From: G963422275 sp963422275
GTDB lineage: Bacteria > Pseudomonadota > Alphaproteobacteria > Rhodobacterales > Rhodobacteraceae
Length of the DNA: 64,000 nucleotides
Assembly (NCBI GenBank): GCA_963422275.1
Contig: OY729418.1
Location: 3,782,001 to 3,846,000, forward strand
Reading direction: 5' to 3'
Shown here: positions 20,280 to 29,486 of the stretch, piece after piece
Position numbering within the stretch: the first letter of the stretch is position 1
How the letters are laid out: every line of letters starts with the position of its first letter
Position numbers and translations under genes: made by a program
The notes under the pieces: model-generated
The model's database searches: none
Told to the model about the DNA's origin: nothing
What the model saw: only the letters and a program-made list of their open reading frames with translations

Positions 20280-20762
20280 TTACCTACAGTTCACGAATTT
20301 AGCTGGGCTATAAGTAGCGGCTTTTACCCAAATTCCAGCCAAGAGCAGTGAAATCAGGCCGTTCCATGAGGCCATTGACAGGCCAAGAAAACTCCAGACG
20401 ATCTCGTCGCAACGAGGAACCGTGGCCGTTCCAGAAATGTCTAACAAGCTGCTGCCCGATAGGCCACTCAGCGACACTCCAGCACAAGTTTCAAGTCCTT
20501 TCCACCACTGTTGCTCCACACCTGTGTGGTACATTGCGACTGCGCCTCCTGACAACACCGCTATCACCGCCAACCATGGAATCAGTCGAAACTTGGTTGC
20601 TAGGTACCCTAATCCAAGCGCTACAGCGACAGCATGGGGCCATCTCTGCCAAATGCACAGCAGGCAAGGTTCTAAATCGGCAAAGAACTGAAACCAAAAT
20701 GCTGTGAGCAGCAACCCGGTTGATCCGGCTATACCGATAGCTACAAAAGATTCTTTTGTCAT
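20280..20762 (-). CDS. dsbB: DsbB-family disulfide bond formation protein
   Basis: An inner-membrane quinone-linked oxidoreductase that reoxidises DsbA-type thiol oxidases. It is 160 residues with four hydrophobic segments. The first periplasmic cysteine pair is in EPCLLCIWQRWPH (C33, C36) and the second pair is C93 (LETCAG) and C118 (VPRCDE), the full set needed for electron transfer from DsbA to quinone. It lies 4 bases after the DedA-family gene in the same direction, so the two probably form one transcript. The gene is intact. No dsbA is in the window. Confidence 0.93.
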   Translation of the reverse strand: MTKESFVAIGIAGSTGLLLTAFWFQFFADLEPCLLCIWQRWPHAVAVALGLGYLATKFRLIPWLAVIAVLSGGAVAMYHTGVEQQWWKGLETCAGVSLSGLSGSSLLDISGTATVPRCDEIVWSFLGLSMASWNGLISLLLAGIWVKAATYSPAKFVNCR

Positions 20763-20766
20763 CGTA

Positions 20767-21339
20767 TCATGAAAGTAGTTGTATTGCCAACAAAATCAAT
20801 ATGATGAGTGTGATTGATAGTAATCCAAGCCAACGTTCAATGAATTCGCGTATTGGATCACCGAATTTCCATAAGAGACTTGCGACAAGGAAAAACCGAG
20901 CGCCGCGCCCGACGATGCTTGAAAAAATAAAAATATCTAGCGAAAGCCCGGTGGCTCCAGACAATATCGCGACAGCCTTGTAGGGAATAGGCGTGACAGC
21001 TGCGAATAAGACAATCCAACCGCCATTCTGGTTAAAGCCATCAACTAACTCTTCGACATGGCTAGGCTGTACGAACATTTGCAACAAAGAACGTCCAATA
21101 TTCTCAAAGAAAAATGCTCCGATTAAATAACCCATGAATCCGCCTAGAACCGATGCGATAAGGCATACACTAGCAATCCGAAATGCGCGCTTGGGGCTTG
21201 CAAGAATCATTGGAATCATCAAAGCATCGGGTGGAATAGGAAAGAAAGATCCCTCAACAAAGCTGACGATGGCAAGCGCCGGCAGTGCATTTGGGTGATC
21301 AACATACCTCATCACCCTGTTGTAAAGGTTCCTCAGCAT
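20767..21339 (-). CDS. DedA / YqaA-family membrane protein
   Basis: A 190-residue integral membrane protein of the SNARE-associated/DedA superfamily. Landmarks are FVEGSFFPIPPDALMIPM (acidic residue followed by a Pro-rich re-entrant segment) and the second half GGWIVLFAAVTPIPYKAVAILSG. DedA relatives take part in membrane lipid recycling and homeostasis; this shorter YqaA-type branch has no firmly assigned function. It precedes dsbB by 4 bases and was probably transcribed with it. An IS1595-2 derivative begins 97 bases upstream. Confidence 0.9.
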   Translation of the reverse strand: MLRNLYNRVMRYVDHPNALPALAIVSFVEGSFFPIPPDALMIPMILASPKRAFRIASVCLIASVLGGFMGYLIGAFFFENIGRSLLQMFVQPSHVEELVDGFNQNGGWIVLFAAVTPIPYKAVAILSGATGLSLDIFIFSSIVGRGARFFLVASLLWKFGDPIREFIERWLGLLSITLIILILLAIQLLS

Positions 21340-21436
21340 ATTTTACTCGCTACTGACATTAGTCTATAATTCCATGGTCTCTACGAGTTTTAAAGCTCTC
21401 CTCCGCTCGTTGCCGGTGCTCAAATGCAATTAACTT

Positions 21437-21898
21437 GGCTCTGTTCGCATTTTGCAGGCGTATGTGCTGCACTTGGTTCCGACTTGCATTGACCATGGGG
21501 AGCGGAACAATGGATCGGGCGCAGTTCTGTCGGATCCACCGGAGGGCGAGGCCTCTCTGGCGGTGATCGAGCTGGGGATCGGCGAGGAGCGCCGCTGTCC
21601 GGACTGCACCGCAAGGAGCGGTGGCTGTCCTTTGCCACGTCGCTTGCCGAGGGCGAGACCATCCGTGAGGCTGCGGCGCGCTGCGGGATTGCGCGCAAGC
21701 AGGTGCCGGTTCCTGTCGCCGCCGAGCGGGTGCGCGGGACCATGCCCATCCAAACGGCCACCAGCCGCTACAGCCAGATCAACGGCTTCCCGCGGCATCC
21801 GCCACCAAGTGTCTCGACAGCTGTCCGAGGTAGTTCCATCTCGTCGCGCTCGGCAGGCATCCATCGTCAGGATATGCCTGCGAATCGCGAATTGAGCC
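21437..21898 (+). mobile_element. IS1595-2 short derivative (462 bp), copy D3
   Basis: The inverted ends are GGCTCTGTTCGCATTTTGCAG at the left and GCGAATCGCGAATTGAGCC at the right, with TTAACTT directly repeated outside (21430-21436 and 21899-21905). The transposase residue reads HRKERWLSFATSLAEGETIREAAARCGIA. The upstream joint falls at CGCTGTCCG, present at two separated places in the long copy, so a deletion between short repeats made this form. It lies between the DedA gene and IS5-B copy 3. Confidence 0.8.
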
Positions 21899-21928
21899 TT
21901 AACTTTTCAGATGACGTTTCTCAACTAG

Positions 21929-22695
21929 GCCGTGTACTCATTAGTTTTGATCCAGAGGCGGATGCAGGCGAGGGCGATTGCGGCGAGGAAGTTTCTTGCA
22001 AGCTTGTGATGGCGGGTCGCGATGCCTCGGAAGTGTTTGAGCTGTTGAAGAAGCGTTCGACGAGATTGCGTTGGCGGTAGAGGTCATGGGATACCGAGCG
22101 CTGCTCCCGGCGATCCCGTTGGGTCGGGATGTGGGGGCAAGAGCCATGCTCGGCAATGAGCTTGAGGATGGCGCGGGCGTCGCAGCCGCGGTCGGCGACG
22201 GTGTCCCGGGCCGGCTCAAGGCCGTCGACGACGACGTGGATTTTGGTGCTCAGCCCGCCTCGCGAGCGTCCGATGGCGTGGTCCGGACCCCCTTTTTTCC
22301 GCCCGCGGCGTGCTGGTGGGCGCGCACCACCGAGGAGTCCAGGAGATGAAGAGATCCCGGCGAGCCCGTCGCCAGCGCCCCGAACAGGCGCTTCCGCACC
22401 CCTTGCCTGGCCCAGCGGTTGTAGCGGTTGCATACTGTCGTATATGGCCCGCAGCGTTCCGGAAGGTCGCGCCACGGCGTGCCGGTGCGCAGGATGTGAA
22501 AGATCCCGCCGATCACCCGCCGGTCGTCCACCCGTGGAACGCCCCGCGGCTTGTCAGGCGGCAACGGCGAGATGATCGCCCATTCCGCATCCGTCAGATC
22601 GTGCCTTCCCTGCATCCTCAATCTCCCGCTGTTTGGAAGATTGAATCACATCAGCGCCGAAAAGAAAATCCCTTTTCCCTTTATGAGTACAAGAC
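21929..22695 (-). mobile_element. IS5-B element, copy 3 (767 bp, internally deleted)
   Basis: Flanked by CTAG at 21925-21928 and 22696-22699. The transposase opens at 22621 (MRMQGRHDLTDAEWAIISPLPPDKPRG) and lacks about 70 bp after GGLSTKIHVVVDGLEPARD, where other copies have the GLPRRFVITPGQASDKAAVPALLD segment. The same AACAGCTC frameshift (about 22035-22052) as copies 1, 2 and 5 removes the C-terminus from frame. Not functional. Confidence 0.88.
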
Positions 22696-22699
22696 CTAG

Positions 22700-23004
22700 A
22701 CGACCGTTCGCTATAGCCCTTCGAGATGTGCACCGACTTAAGGACAATATGCGGGACATATCTCCGGAATCTGCAAGATCAGCGAATGGACATCCGATGA
22801 AGACGTACTCTTCGTCTGTATCGAAAAAACTGCCCTTGAAATCGCTGGCACAGTGCTTGGGTTTGTAGTTGAGTTCCTTGGCACGGCGGTTGCCAAAGCA
22901 AGGATTGACCGGATTCGAGATACCGCAAACAATTTCAGCATGAATGCCCGGATGTGCAAGATTAATCTACATGAATTCGGCAAAGTCTTCAGGATGCATC
23001 TAAA
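22700..23004. other. Gap without a recognisable gene
   Basis: Relatively AT-rich, resident-like sequence between IS5-B copy 3 and an inverted-repeat-bounded relic. No open frame here resembles a known family. It could hold the remains of a resident gene too decayed to name. Confidence 0.45.
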
Positions 23005-24270
23005 GATTGTTGCGAAAGCGGGCGTTCTCTGTATTTCACCGTTCGGTGGCTGCAGTGCGCCTTCCAGACGCGTTTTGGGCCCCAAAAGGCGCGATTTCAG
23101 ACCCCGATGCGCCGCTGGACAGCCCCTTGTCGGCGAGCGTCCCGCCGCGCCGTGCAGTCGGACACCATGGCTGGGAAGTGCGGCACCTCGCCCTCGTTGG
23201 CGGGCGCACCAGAACCTGCCCGCGAGGCCCTCCCTGTCGGTACGTACGAATCCCTTGCAGCCGAAGTGGCAGCGACGCCCTTCTTCAGCCACCGGGCGTC
23301 CGAATCCGCCGAGAGACGCTCGGACACCGAGATCTCGGGCGCCGCGCTCTCCACGATCGTGCGTCAACAACCGCCACCGGCGCGTTTCTGACCTTCAAGC
23401 CGCACTCCTGCAGCTGGCTGTTAGACCTCCGACAAAAGCGCCGTGTCAAGACCGCGCAGCACAGGCAGCCGGCGAAACCGGCAGATTGTCGTGCGGGCAG
23501 GTCAGCGCTCGATCACCACCGTCGTGAAGAAATCTATCGCCCTCTCCTTCAATCAAACATCATGACAGGCGCTTGCAACCCTTCAGCGCGACATTGTGCA
23601 TTCGGGGTGCGCCTAGAGGCCCGCATTGCGCCGGGATCCGTCCGACGGGCGATGGCAAGGGGCGATAGCCGCATCCGCTGCCGATGATGCTGCGCGCGCA
23701 CTGCGTGCAGCTGTTCTACAATTTGAGCGATCCGGCGATGGATTGCTTCCTCTGCAAGGCCAAGTGAGTTCGGCGCCTTGCCGGGGCGAGGCTGGAGAAG
23801 GTTTTGGACGAGACGACGATAACGACTTCTGCCGCAGGCTGGAGTTCCACGGACTGGCGCACCTGCCGTTCGGAAGATCGGGGACCACCTGGCCGAGCGG
23901 GGTGCCTGCTGAAGGAGGGCACCATCGTTGACGTCACCATCATTTTGGTGTCGTCGTCAACCGGAAACGAGAGCAATGCCCGAAATCCATAGATGCACCA
24001 GATGAAGAAGGGACCTGCGGCATTTCGGGATGAAGCTGCGCATCGGCACCGATTCCTGGGGGCTGTGCACCCCTTGGAGGGAACAGCCGCCAACGTCGTG
24101 ACCGGCGCCTTCGGACTAGTTTCTGCACTGCGAGGAGCAGCGGGTCCGGACTGATGCCGGATACCGCGGGATCGGGAAGCGGGCGGTGGAGGCTGAACTT
24201 ACTTTGAAGACGATGGCCCGACCCTGCTCCAGACGGCAAAATGCAGAGAACGCCCGCTTTCGCAACAGTC
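23005..24270. mobile_element. Decayed composite bounded by roughly 31-bp inverted repeats
   Basis: The left end (23005-23036) and right end (24238-24270) are near-perfect inverted repeats built around GTTGCGAAAGCGGGCGTTCT and its complement. Inside, 23040-23400 reads on the minus strand as an IS5-type transposase remnant (DSDARWLKKG, then GCKGFVRTDREG). 23400-23600 is relic family R. 23600-24190 reads on the plus strand as a diverged IS5-A transposase (RIRCR...NLSDPAMD, RNAAGPFF region, DAGYRGIGKR-like). In the IS5-A part the MED/CEAES region is in frame (CFLCKAK), unlike the younger IS5-A copies. Confidence 0.55.
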
Positions 24271-24506
24271 TTTATATGGGAATTTTTGACCAATTAAGAC
24301 ATCGATGCTTGATTTTACTATCGTCTTCCTGCGGCGATACCAGAGTATGGTTGCACGCTGCATGATAATTGCAATTGGAATTGCGGAAGTCTTGTCAATA
24401 GTCGTCTTTGGCGTTGTGCTCTAGAGATTTGGCTTTTAGAATAACTACAGTCCTCTTTGCTGTTCGGACAGTAGGTTTCACCTCAGAAAATTTTCGGGAA
24501 ACTTCG

Positions 24507-24535
24507 TTGACGAAGCCGCAGGTACATCTTAATTG
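24507..24535 (+). promoter_or_regulatory. Candidate sigma-70 promoter of tRNA-Leu(CAA)
   Basis: TTGACG at 24507-24512 and TAATTG at 24530-24535 are separated by 17 bases. This would place initiation a few bases before the mature tRNA 5' end at 24544. Prediction from consensus only. Confidence 0.5.
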
Positions 24536-24543
24536 AGCTAGCG

Positions 24544-24628
24544 GCCCGAGTGGCGGAATTGGTAGACGCAGGGGACTCAAAATCCCCCGACTTCGGTCTT
24601 GCGAGTTCGAGTCTCGCCTCGGGTACCA
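24544..24628 (+). tRNA. tRNA-Leu (anticodon CAA), CCA encoded
   Basis: The acceptor stem GCCCGAG pairs with CTCGGGT, followed by A and an encoded CCA (24626-24628). The anticodon stem GGGGA/TCCCC encloses the loop CTCAAAA, so the anticodon is CAA and the tRNA reads UUG. A long variable arm (CCGACTTCGG region) marks a class II tRNA. There is no intron, in contrast to the leucine tRNA at 31287. Confidence 0.95.
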
Positions 24629-25040
24629 TCACAAATTGTCAATAAAATCCGATAGCCATGACTGTAAAGGGAGCCTCATCGCATGCGGATATTTAAAGAC
24701 GGATTGGCACGGTTTCTTGTGTGCGGCCATGGAATCTTCGAAAAAGCTTGGTTCAATCCTCAGCCAATCCACCAAGTTGATCGCATTTTGTGAAGACCTA
24801 GAAGATATTGGTATAGGACGCTTGAATCAGAAAGCTATTAGCTGAAACAGGTATAGGAACAGCTAGGTCACACGAGCGACCGCATTCATCCATCACTGAA
24901 TCTCGATTCTTGGAATATTGCTCCGTGACACCTGATTGTGCTCAGGGCAATCGTTGTTGAAAAAATTCTGGTGAAAACTGTTGCGAATGCACCCCCTTTA
25001 GCCATGGACATGTTATGTCGGAAGGATTGCAAGCACTAAT
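24629..25040. other. Gap without a recognisable gene
   Basis: Downstream of tRNA-Leu(CAA). A 69-codon open frame at 24636-24845 has no recognisable domain and no clear ribosome site. I see no integrase, repeated tRNA 3' end or other sign of an integrated island here. Confidence 0.55.
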
Positions 25041-25385
25041 TCCGAAGTTCAGTCGAGGGAGAAACCGATGGATTTCTTCATGACGGCGGTGACCGAACGC
25101 AGGGCACAGGACAACACACTGCGAAAGGTGAGGGCCCCTGATGGACCTAGCAACGTCGAGCGGCAGTTTCCGGCCAGCTACGCTCCTTCCCGGGACGCAC
25201 TATAGGTTCTTCTTCTAGGCCAGTGGCACTTGCCGACAAAGGCTTGTCGTGCCGCTAGCGGGACTGCCTTGCGGGGATTCAATTGGGTGTCCTGCTCTGG
25301 CCCGGATATCCCAAGCGGCATGGCAGGCAGTTCAAAGCGAAATGCCGTTTTCGAAACAGTCATGACTTCCTTTTTAGTGAGTGAT
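25041..25385. repeat. Relic family R fragment
   Basis: 25069-25140 carries the family R transposase N-terminus (MDFFMTAVTERRAQDNTLRKV). 25200-25375 is a block ending in a GCCGTTTTCGAAACAGTC terminus that resembles the inverted ends at 23005 and 24270. A short deletion derivative of the same old element is the likeliest reading. Confidence 0.5.
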
Positions 25386-25411
25386 GCAATGTTCCGCAAA
25401 CAACAAGCTAG

Positions 25412-26252
25412 ATAGTGTCGTCATGAGTGATGTTTATCTGCATTGTCTGTCGAACTCACTTGATGTTTGTTGGAGGCGGCTCATGGGAATGGCTCATCGG
25501 CGTCATGACATTTCGGACCGGGTCTGGCTGTTGCTGGAGCCTCATCTGCCTGGCCGAGCGGGAAGTTGGGGTGGGGTGGCGCAACAATCGACGGTTCATC
25601 AATGCGATCTTCCGGGTTCTGCGCACCGGCGCTCCCTGGCGCGATTTGCCGCCAGACTGTGGAGACTGGAACAACACCCATCGCCGGTTCTGTCGCTGGC
25701 GGGACAAGGGGCTCTGGGGGGCGTTGCCGGAGCGTCTGGTGGATGAGCCGGACGATGAGTGGCTGATGATTGACGCCAGTCATCTCAAGGTGCATCCCCC
25801 TGCGAGCGGTGCGGTCGGTGGCAATCAGGCGATGGGTCGCGCAAAAGGGGGCTGAACGCGAAGCTGCATCTGGCTGTGGACGCGCAGGGGATGCCGGTGC
25901 GGGTGTTGGCGACCGAGGGGACGGCAGCGGATTGCCGTCAAGCGGTCGAGCTGATTGAAGGGATGGATGCCGAGCGCTTGTTGGCGGACAGGGCCTGTGG
26001 CACGAATGCCATCCTGTCTTGTTGCGAGGAGCATGAAGTCATTCCAGCGGTTCCGCCGAAGCGCAACCGCAAGCGCCCCAGAGCGCAGATGTCGCTCTCT
26101 GCCGGCACCGGCATTTGGTGGAGAACGCCTTTCTGCGGCTCAAGCGCTGGCGTGGGATTGCCACGCGATGCGCCAGGAATGCCGCATCGTTTCTTGCCGC
26201 GGTGCAGATCCGGTGTCTGGCGCTCTGGGCCGGCATTTCATGACGACACTAT
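25412..26252 (+). mobile_element. IS5-family element (IS427-like), second type, single copy
   Basis: Perfect 15-bp inverted ends ATAGTGTCGTCATGA / TCATGACGACACTAT, flanked by CTAG at 25408-25411 and 26253-26256. The transposase can be followed through three frames: MAHRRHDISDRVWLLLEPHLPG, then NNRRFINAIFRVLRTGAPWRDLPPDC...DEWLMIDASHLKVHP, then LNAKLHLAVDAQGMPVRVLATEG...LLADRACGTNAI, then HLVENAFLRLKRWRGIATR. Some IS427 relatives use one programmed frameshift, but three breaks suggest a pseudogene. The perfect ends imply that insertion was not ancient. Confidence 0.88.
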
Positions 26253-26440
26253 CTAGAGATTGGACAGAACAAGAATCTGTTCTGCACCGTTTCATGAAAT
26301 TCAAGCAAGGGCTCCTCAGCCGCGACCTGATGTCTTCGGGCCAGCTTCTGCTCGGTGAGGAGGAGCTAGTCTGTGTTGATGCCGGATATTGCGGGATTGG
26401 GAAGTGCGCGCATCGCGAGGTGTCGCGGCGCATTGCCATT

Positions 26441-27470
26441 CCTGATTGCCAATTAAGCCAAGCGCAACTTGAGCAGCCGTTCGGGCATGGGCGGCGTTCT
26501 GAGGGCCACACAGGCAAGTCTGGGGATGATGTCGGGCAGGTCGAAGCGACGATTGAAGCGGTATTCGAATTCCGAGAGATATCGCTGGGCGCATTTGGGG
26601 CGAATCGCATGGCAAGTGCCGCGCAACGCACTCTTGACATTGCCGAGAATGGTGTTCACCCAATGAAACTCAGGGCGCTCGACGCTGGCTTTCCCGCTTC
26701 CCGCCACAATCCTGTCATGAGCGCAACCGGCCGCGGTGACGCCATGGAAGCAGGCCAAACCATCGGACACCACCGAAGTGCCGGCGCCCAGGTGCCGGTG
26801 TGCCCAGGCGGCGATTTCGCGGGTGCGGAACCCTTCGACGACCGTGAGCTTCAGGCGCAGCGGGTGTCCGTGCTCATTGGTCTGGACGGCGGCCACGAAA
26901 GGGGTCTTGGTCGGCGCCCCTCGCCCGCGCTTGCCGCCGCTTCGCTCGCCGCCGAGACAGGCATCGTCGAGCAAGACCCGGCCGCTGAGCGGGTGTTCGC
27001 GGTCTCGCTCCATCATCCCCTGCATCAGCTTGTGTTTCATGCGCCACGCCGCGTTGCAGGAAATGCCCAGATGGCGGTGCAGCATCATCGCCGAGATGCC
27101 TTTCTTGTCTTGGGTGATGAGGTGGATGGCCTGAAACCACACCGTGAGCGGCAGCTTGGTGGCCCCGAACAGGGTCCCGGCGGTGATCGAGGTCTGGCGG
27201 TGGCAGCGATGGCACTGCTGGAGCTTGCGGGTGTTGAGTTGACAGCCTCGGTCATACCCACAGTGAGGGCATTCGAAGCCATTGGGCCATCGCCACCGAT
27301 ACAGGGCGTCGAAGCATTGGTCTTCGGTCCCATAGAGTGAGAGAAATGCGTTCAGACTGATTCCTTTCTGACACTGCACTGGGTTGCGTGCCATGTAAAT
27401 TCCCTTCCGAGCATTGCCTTGCATGACAATATTCTATCCCAAATATAGCTTGCATTCAAAGGTAATCAGG
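26441..27470 (-). mobile_element. IS1595-3 element (ISPna2-like), apparently intact
   Basis: The ends CCTGATTGCC and GGTAATCAGG are flanked by a perfect 8-bp duplication TTGCCATT (26433-26440 and 27471-27478). It is 1030 bp long and filled by one open transposase gene. It landed inside an old IS5-A relic, so it is younger than that relic. This is one of only three elements in the window with an uninterrupted transposase and clean ends, and it may be active. Confidence 0.93.
26453..27394 (-). CDS. IS1595-family transposase (ISPna2-like)
   Basis: A 313-residue transposase from an ATG at 27394 that follows GGAAGGGA at a normal distance; an upstream in-frame ATG at 27424 is less likely. The N-terminal zinc ribbon has FECPHCGYDRG and CHRCHRQTS pairs, and the segment TAGTLFGATKLPLTVWF is typical of IS1595 enzymes. 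The DDE-type core shows LLDDACLGGERSGGKRGRG, then VVSDGLACF and HWVNTILGNVKSALRGTCH, in the order expected for the catalytic acidic and Asn/Glu residues. C-terminal EFEYRFNRRF completes it. No frameshift or stop is present. Confidence 0.92.
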   Translation of the reverse strand: MARNPVQCQKGISLNAFLSLYGTEDQCFDALYRWRWPNGFECPHCGYDRGCQLNTRKLQQCHRCHRQTSITAGTLFGATKLPLTVWFQAIHLITQDKKGISAMMLHRHLGISCNAAWRMKHKLMQGMMERDREHPLSGRVLLDDACLGGERSGGKRGRGAPTKTPFVAAVQTNEHGHPLRLKLTVVEGFRTREIAAWAHRHLGAGTSVVSDGLACFHGVTAAGCAHDRIVAGSGKASVERPEFHWVNTILGNVKSALRGTCHAIRPKCAQRYLSEFEYRFNRRFDLPDIIPRLACVALRTPPMPERLLKLRLA

Positions 27471-27789
27471 TTGCCATTTGCCATGAACCCCGTCAGGCAC
27501 CGGACCATGGCGGAGACGGCGAAGGCTAGGGTGCGGGTGGAGCATCCGTTCCGGATCGTGAAGCGAGTGTTCGGCAACGACAAGGTTCGCTATCGAGGGC
27601 TAGAGAGAAACATGCAGCGGCTTGCGCCGCTCCCGGATGATTGCCCAGCCGCCCTTGTGGTGACAAGGGAGAAGTGTGTCTAGAATTTGCCGGATCAGCC
27701 CCGAAAACGCGCATTTAGGGGTTCCGTACCGCAGGAAACCGACCGACCGCAGCCGGGAAGAGCAATTCCCGCAACCATAACCAAAAATT

Positions 27790-28237
27790 GGCTCAATTTG
27801 CGAATCGCAGGCATGTTCTGGCGCTGGCGGCTGCGAGGCAGGCTCTTGACGATGGATGGCTGCCGAGGACGACGAGATGAAACCACCTCAGATAGCTGTC
27901 CAAGTACTTGGTGGCGATGCCGCGGAAGCGTCGCGGGATGTCCTTGATCTGGCTGTGGCGGCTGGTGGCCGTCTGGATGTGTGCGGCCCCGTGCACCGCG
28001 GCAAATGCGGATTAAGGACTTACAGGATTTGGCCAACGCTGGTGGCCGTCTGGATGTGTGCGGCCCCGTGCACCCGCTCGCCCTTACGGCTTTCGAGCAC
28101 GAAGGTCTCGTCGGCCTCGACGACCCCGGCGAGCCGGTCCGACGACTGCCGAACCGCCGCTGCCGCAGTGCGGACAGCGGCGCTCCTCGCCGACCCCCAG
28201 CTTGATTGCCGCCGGAGGGCGAGGCCGGAGCACTTCC
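27790..28237 (-). mobile_element. IS1595-2 remnant with internal duplication, copy D4
   Basis: The left end GGCTCAATTTGCGAATCGCAG is present at 27790; the right end is lost near 28237. It retains the C-terminal part of the transposase, and a block around CGTCTGGATGTGTGCGGCCC occurs twice (about 27968 and 28048), so a stretch of about 80 bp was duplicated. The remaining zinc-ribbon region ends in sequence I cannot match. Confidence 0.7.
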
Positions 28238-28682
28238 TGAACGCAGATGTACGCACTGGTTGATAGAGAGCACGCCGCACTGGACGCTTGATGCAGCGTT
28301 AAACGAGGACATCCTGCTTGGCACAACCCGTGTAGCCATCAAGTTGCCGCCGAAAAGAAAAATTGAAAGGCGATTGCTTTGGAGACATGGACACAGCGAT
28401 TGCCACAAGTTGGCCCTAGATGTTAGGAACAAGGTACACGTACATAGCTCTGACCAGCGCGCACCAATTTGCCCTCCGAGAATCTCTTCAACTACCCGAT
28501 AGCAACTTCAACCGAAAACGATTCGATAATTTGGGCTGGAAACTAAACTCTTAGTCTGAAGCGGGCTTTTGGAACCCCAGTGGCAGAACCCAGTTCGGTC
28601 TGGGGCACTGGTCGCTAAGACAACTCGGATTGAGCATGAATGATACTAAATATGGAAGACATCAGTTTGAAAAGAGTTTGAT
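28238..28682. other. Gap without a recognisable gene
   Basis: Sequence between the IS1595-2 remnant and modA. A short open frame (28206-28502) has no recognisable domain. The last 100 bases must contain the modA control region, but I see no clear ModE-type palindrome. Confidence 0.5.
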
Positions 28683-29486
28683 ATGCATTGCGACGCGAAC
28701 ATGCTGATACGTGGAAGGCCGCTTGAATGCGTGGTTGCCTGTTTGCTGATTCTCGGATTGAAGACGCCATCTGCTGTCGCTGAACAGGTAATTGCAGCTG
28801 TGGCAACCAATTTTATTCCTACTTTCAACGAGCTAGTCCAGGTGTATGAGAGCAGTTCGCCGTACGAAGTTATCGCGGTGCCTGGTTCGACAGGAAGGAT
28901 TTACGCACAGATAAAGAACGGTGCACCGTTCGAGATATTTCTGTCTGCGGACACTGTTCGGCCCAAGTTGCTCGAGGCCGAAAACGCCATCGTCCCGAAT
29001 TCTAGGTTTTTATACGCGAAAGGTCGACTTGCGCTTTGGGCATTGGATGAGGAGCTTCTTTCGAAGGGATTGAGGAAGGCGTTCGAGACGAGGCGAGTGC
29101 AACGAGTGGCAATTGCAAATCCGGCGCTGGCACCCTACGGCTCTGCGGCAATCGAGGTCATACGTAATCTTGGACTAGAGGGGCGATTGGAGGGCAAAAT
29201 AATTTTTGGAGATAGCGTTGGGCAGAGCTACGCACATGTTGCGACCGGAAATGCCGAATTGGGGTTCGTTCCCCTATCGTATGTCAAGAACTCAATGCAT
29301 CCGATGAAAGGATTTCACCTTGAAATACCGCAACATTTGTACACCCCCGTCCGTCAGGAGGCGGTGCTTCTCCGCAAGGCGAGCGGAAACCCGGCTGTGG
29401 AGACGTTTTATGAGTTCCTTCAGAGCAGCGATGTCAGGACGATGATCGAAGAGTTTGGCTACAAGACAATGTGTCCGGATGATTGA
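28683..29486 (+). CDS. modA: Molybdate ABC transporter, periplasmic binding protein
   Basis: Captures molybdate in the periplasm and hands it to ModB. It is 267 residues with a signal peptide (hydrophobic segment about residues 17-28, likely cleavage near AVAEQ). The family pattern is clear: VIAAVATNFIPTFNELV, VPGSTGRIYAQIKNGAPFEIFLSAD, RLALWA, IANPALAPYGSAA, and the tail TFYEFLQSSDVRTMIEEFGY. The stop overlaps the modB start (ATGATTGA), and modC follows, so modABC is one operon. Met-7 at 28701 is an alternative start that would still leave a signal peptide. Confidence 0.94.
   Translation: MHCDANMLIRGRPLECVVACLLILGLKTPSAVAEQVIAAVATNFIPTFNELVQVYESSSPYEVIAVPGSTGRIYAQIKNGAPFEIFLSADTVRPKLLEAENAIVPNSRFLYAKGRLALWALDEELLSKGLRKAFETRRVQRVAIANPALAPYGSAAIEVIRNLGLEGRLEGKIIFGDSVGQSYAHVATGNAELGFVPLSYVKNSMHPMKGFHLEIPQHLYTPVRQEAVLLRKASGNPAVETFYEFLQSSDVRTMIEEFGYKTMCPDD

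Larger units (their letters stand above)
26257..27789 (+). mobile_element. IS5-A relic split by an ISPna2-like insertion
   Basis: 26330-26440 matches the IS5-A transposase (GEEELVCVDAGYCGIGKCAHREVSRRIAIP), and 27479-27780 matches its C-terminal part (AKARVRVEHPFRIVKRVFGNDKVRYRGLERNMQRLAPL) plus the noncoding tail. The two pieces are separated by the element at 26441-27470 and its duplicated target. Clear inverted ends are missing and the copy is diverged, so this is an old IS5-A. Confidence 0.75.

Noticed and set aside
24636..24845. 69-codon open frame after tRNA-Leu(CAA)
   Set aside because: No domain, no ribosome site and no support from context.
24544..25411. Genomic island integrated at tRNA-Leu(CAA)
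   Set aside because: No integrase, no repeated tRNA 3' end and no cargo genes; the sequence after the tRNA is gap and IS relic.
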